NCBI GenBank assembly: GCA_913054055.1
Contig: CAJXIT010000256.1
Coordinates: 1 to 5,295, forward strand
Source of the DNA: an uncultured Thalassolituus sp.
GTDB lineage: Bacteria > Pseudomonadota > Gammaproteobacteria > Pseudomonadales > Oceanobacteraceae
Direction of reading: 5' to 3'
Length of the DNA: 5,295 nucleotides
Each line of letters starts with the position of its first letter. Within the stretch, counting starts at the first letter, position 1. Shown piece by piece: positions 5,222 through 5,295 of the stretch. Position numbers and translations under genes: made by a program. The notes below the pieces were generated by a model that did not search any database, was not told the DNA's origin, and saw only the letters and a program-made list of their open reading frames with translations.

Positions 5222-5295
5222 GTTTTTTACCTTCTTTTTTAGATCCTGATTCACGGACTTCGTCCTATTATTATGCCCTTTGGGTGCAGGATGAC
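5222..5295 (-). other. acr3 upstream segment at window edge: folded leader or gene junction
   Basis: The acr3 ribosome-binding site (AAGAAGG, 5230-5236) is here. Further right, the outer arms ATCCTG (5243-5248) and CAGGAT (5287-5292) enclose two small hairpins (GGAC/GTCC at about 5255-5265 and a CCC-TTT-GGG hairpin near 5276-5284), making a possible three-way fold. One minus-strand frame is open from the edge and ends at TGA (5253-5251), so the segment could instead be the last codons of an upstream ars gene. The acr3 frame is also open to the edge. The data do not decide between these. Confidence 0.35.

Noticed and set aside
1..5295. CRISPR array, tRNA or rRNA genes
   Set aside because: No regularly spaced direct repeats and no tRNA- or rRNA-like sequences were seen on either strand.

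Overview
The window looks like chromosomal DNA of a marine-type gammaproteobacterium, possibly Oceanospirillales or Pseudomonadales-like. The evidence is the gene content: a MaeB-type malic enzyme, a zinc-ribbon L31 divergent from a full-length PriA, and moderate GC. The taxon is inferred, because no rRNA or other taxonomic marker is present.

Layout. (1) 1-474, minus: N-terminal 158 residues of malic enzyme (maeB), cut by the window edge. (2) 475-788: leader and promoter region of maeB, then the rpmE terminator at 731-759. (3) 789-998, minus: ribosomal protein bL31 (rpmE), with a roughly 110-nt structured leader and a strong extended -10 promoter at 1117-1146. (4) 999-1307: shared divergent control region of rpmE and priA, holding a perfect consensus DnaA box at 1219-1227. 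(5) 1308-3536, plus: complete priA, the replication-restart helicase. (6) 3537-3867, minus: what appears to be one complete integron gene cassette. It consists of a small unknown ORF (3611-3847) followed by an attC recombination site (3531-3605), and it abuts the priA stop codon. (7) 3868-4207: gene-free stretch with a near-perfect 32-bp palindrome, a second partial copy of it, and a rho-independent terminator. (8) 4208-5221, minus: ACR3-family arsenite efflux permease, probably the last gene of an ars operon entering from the right edge.

The left half is conserved housekeeping DNA: carbon metabolism, ribosome and replication restart. From the priA stop codon rightward the content is accessory. 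argS commonly follows priA in related bacteria but does not follow it here.

The most notable observation is the solitary cassette. Its attC has R''/R' and L''/L' boxes, an extra unpaired G in L'', two unpaired spacers and a branched tip. Its R'' box is the exact complement of the cassette's own 5' core site, as expected for a unit that once circularised. No integrase or attI is visible, so it is either a single-cassette integrase-less locus or an insertion at a secondary G^TT site.
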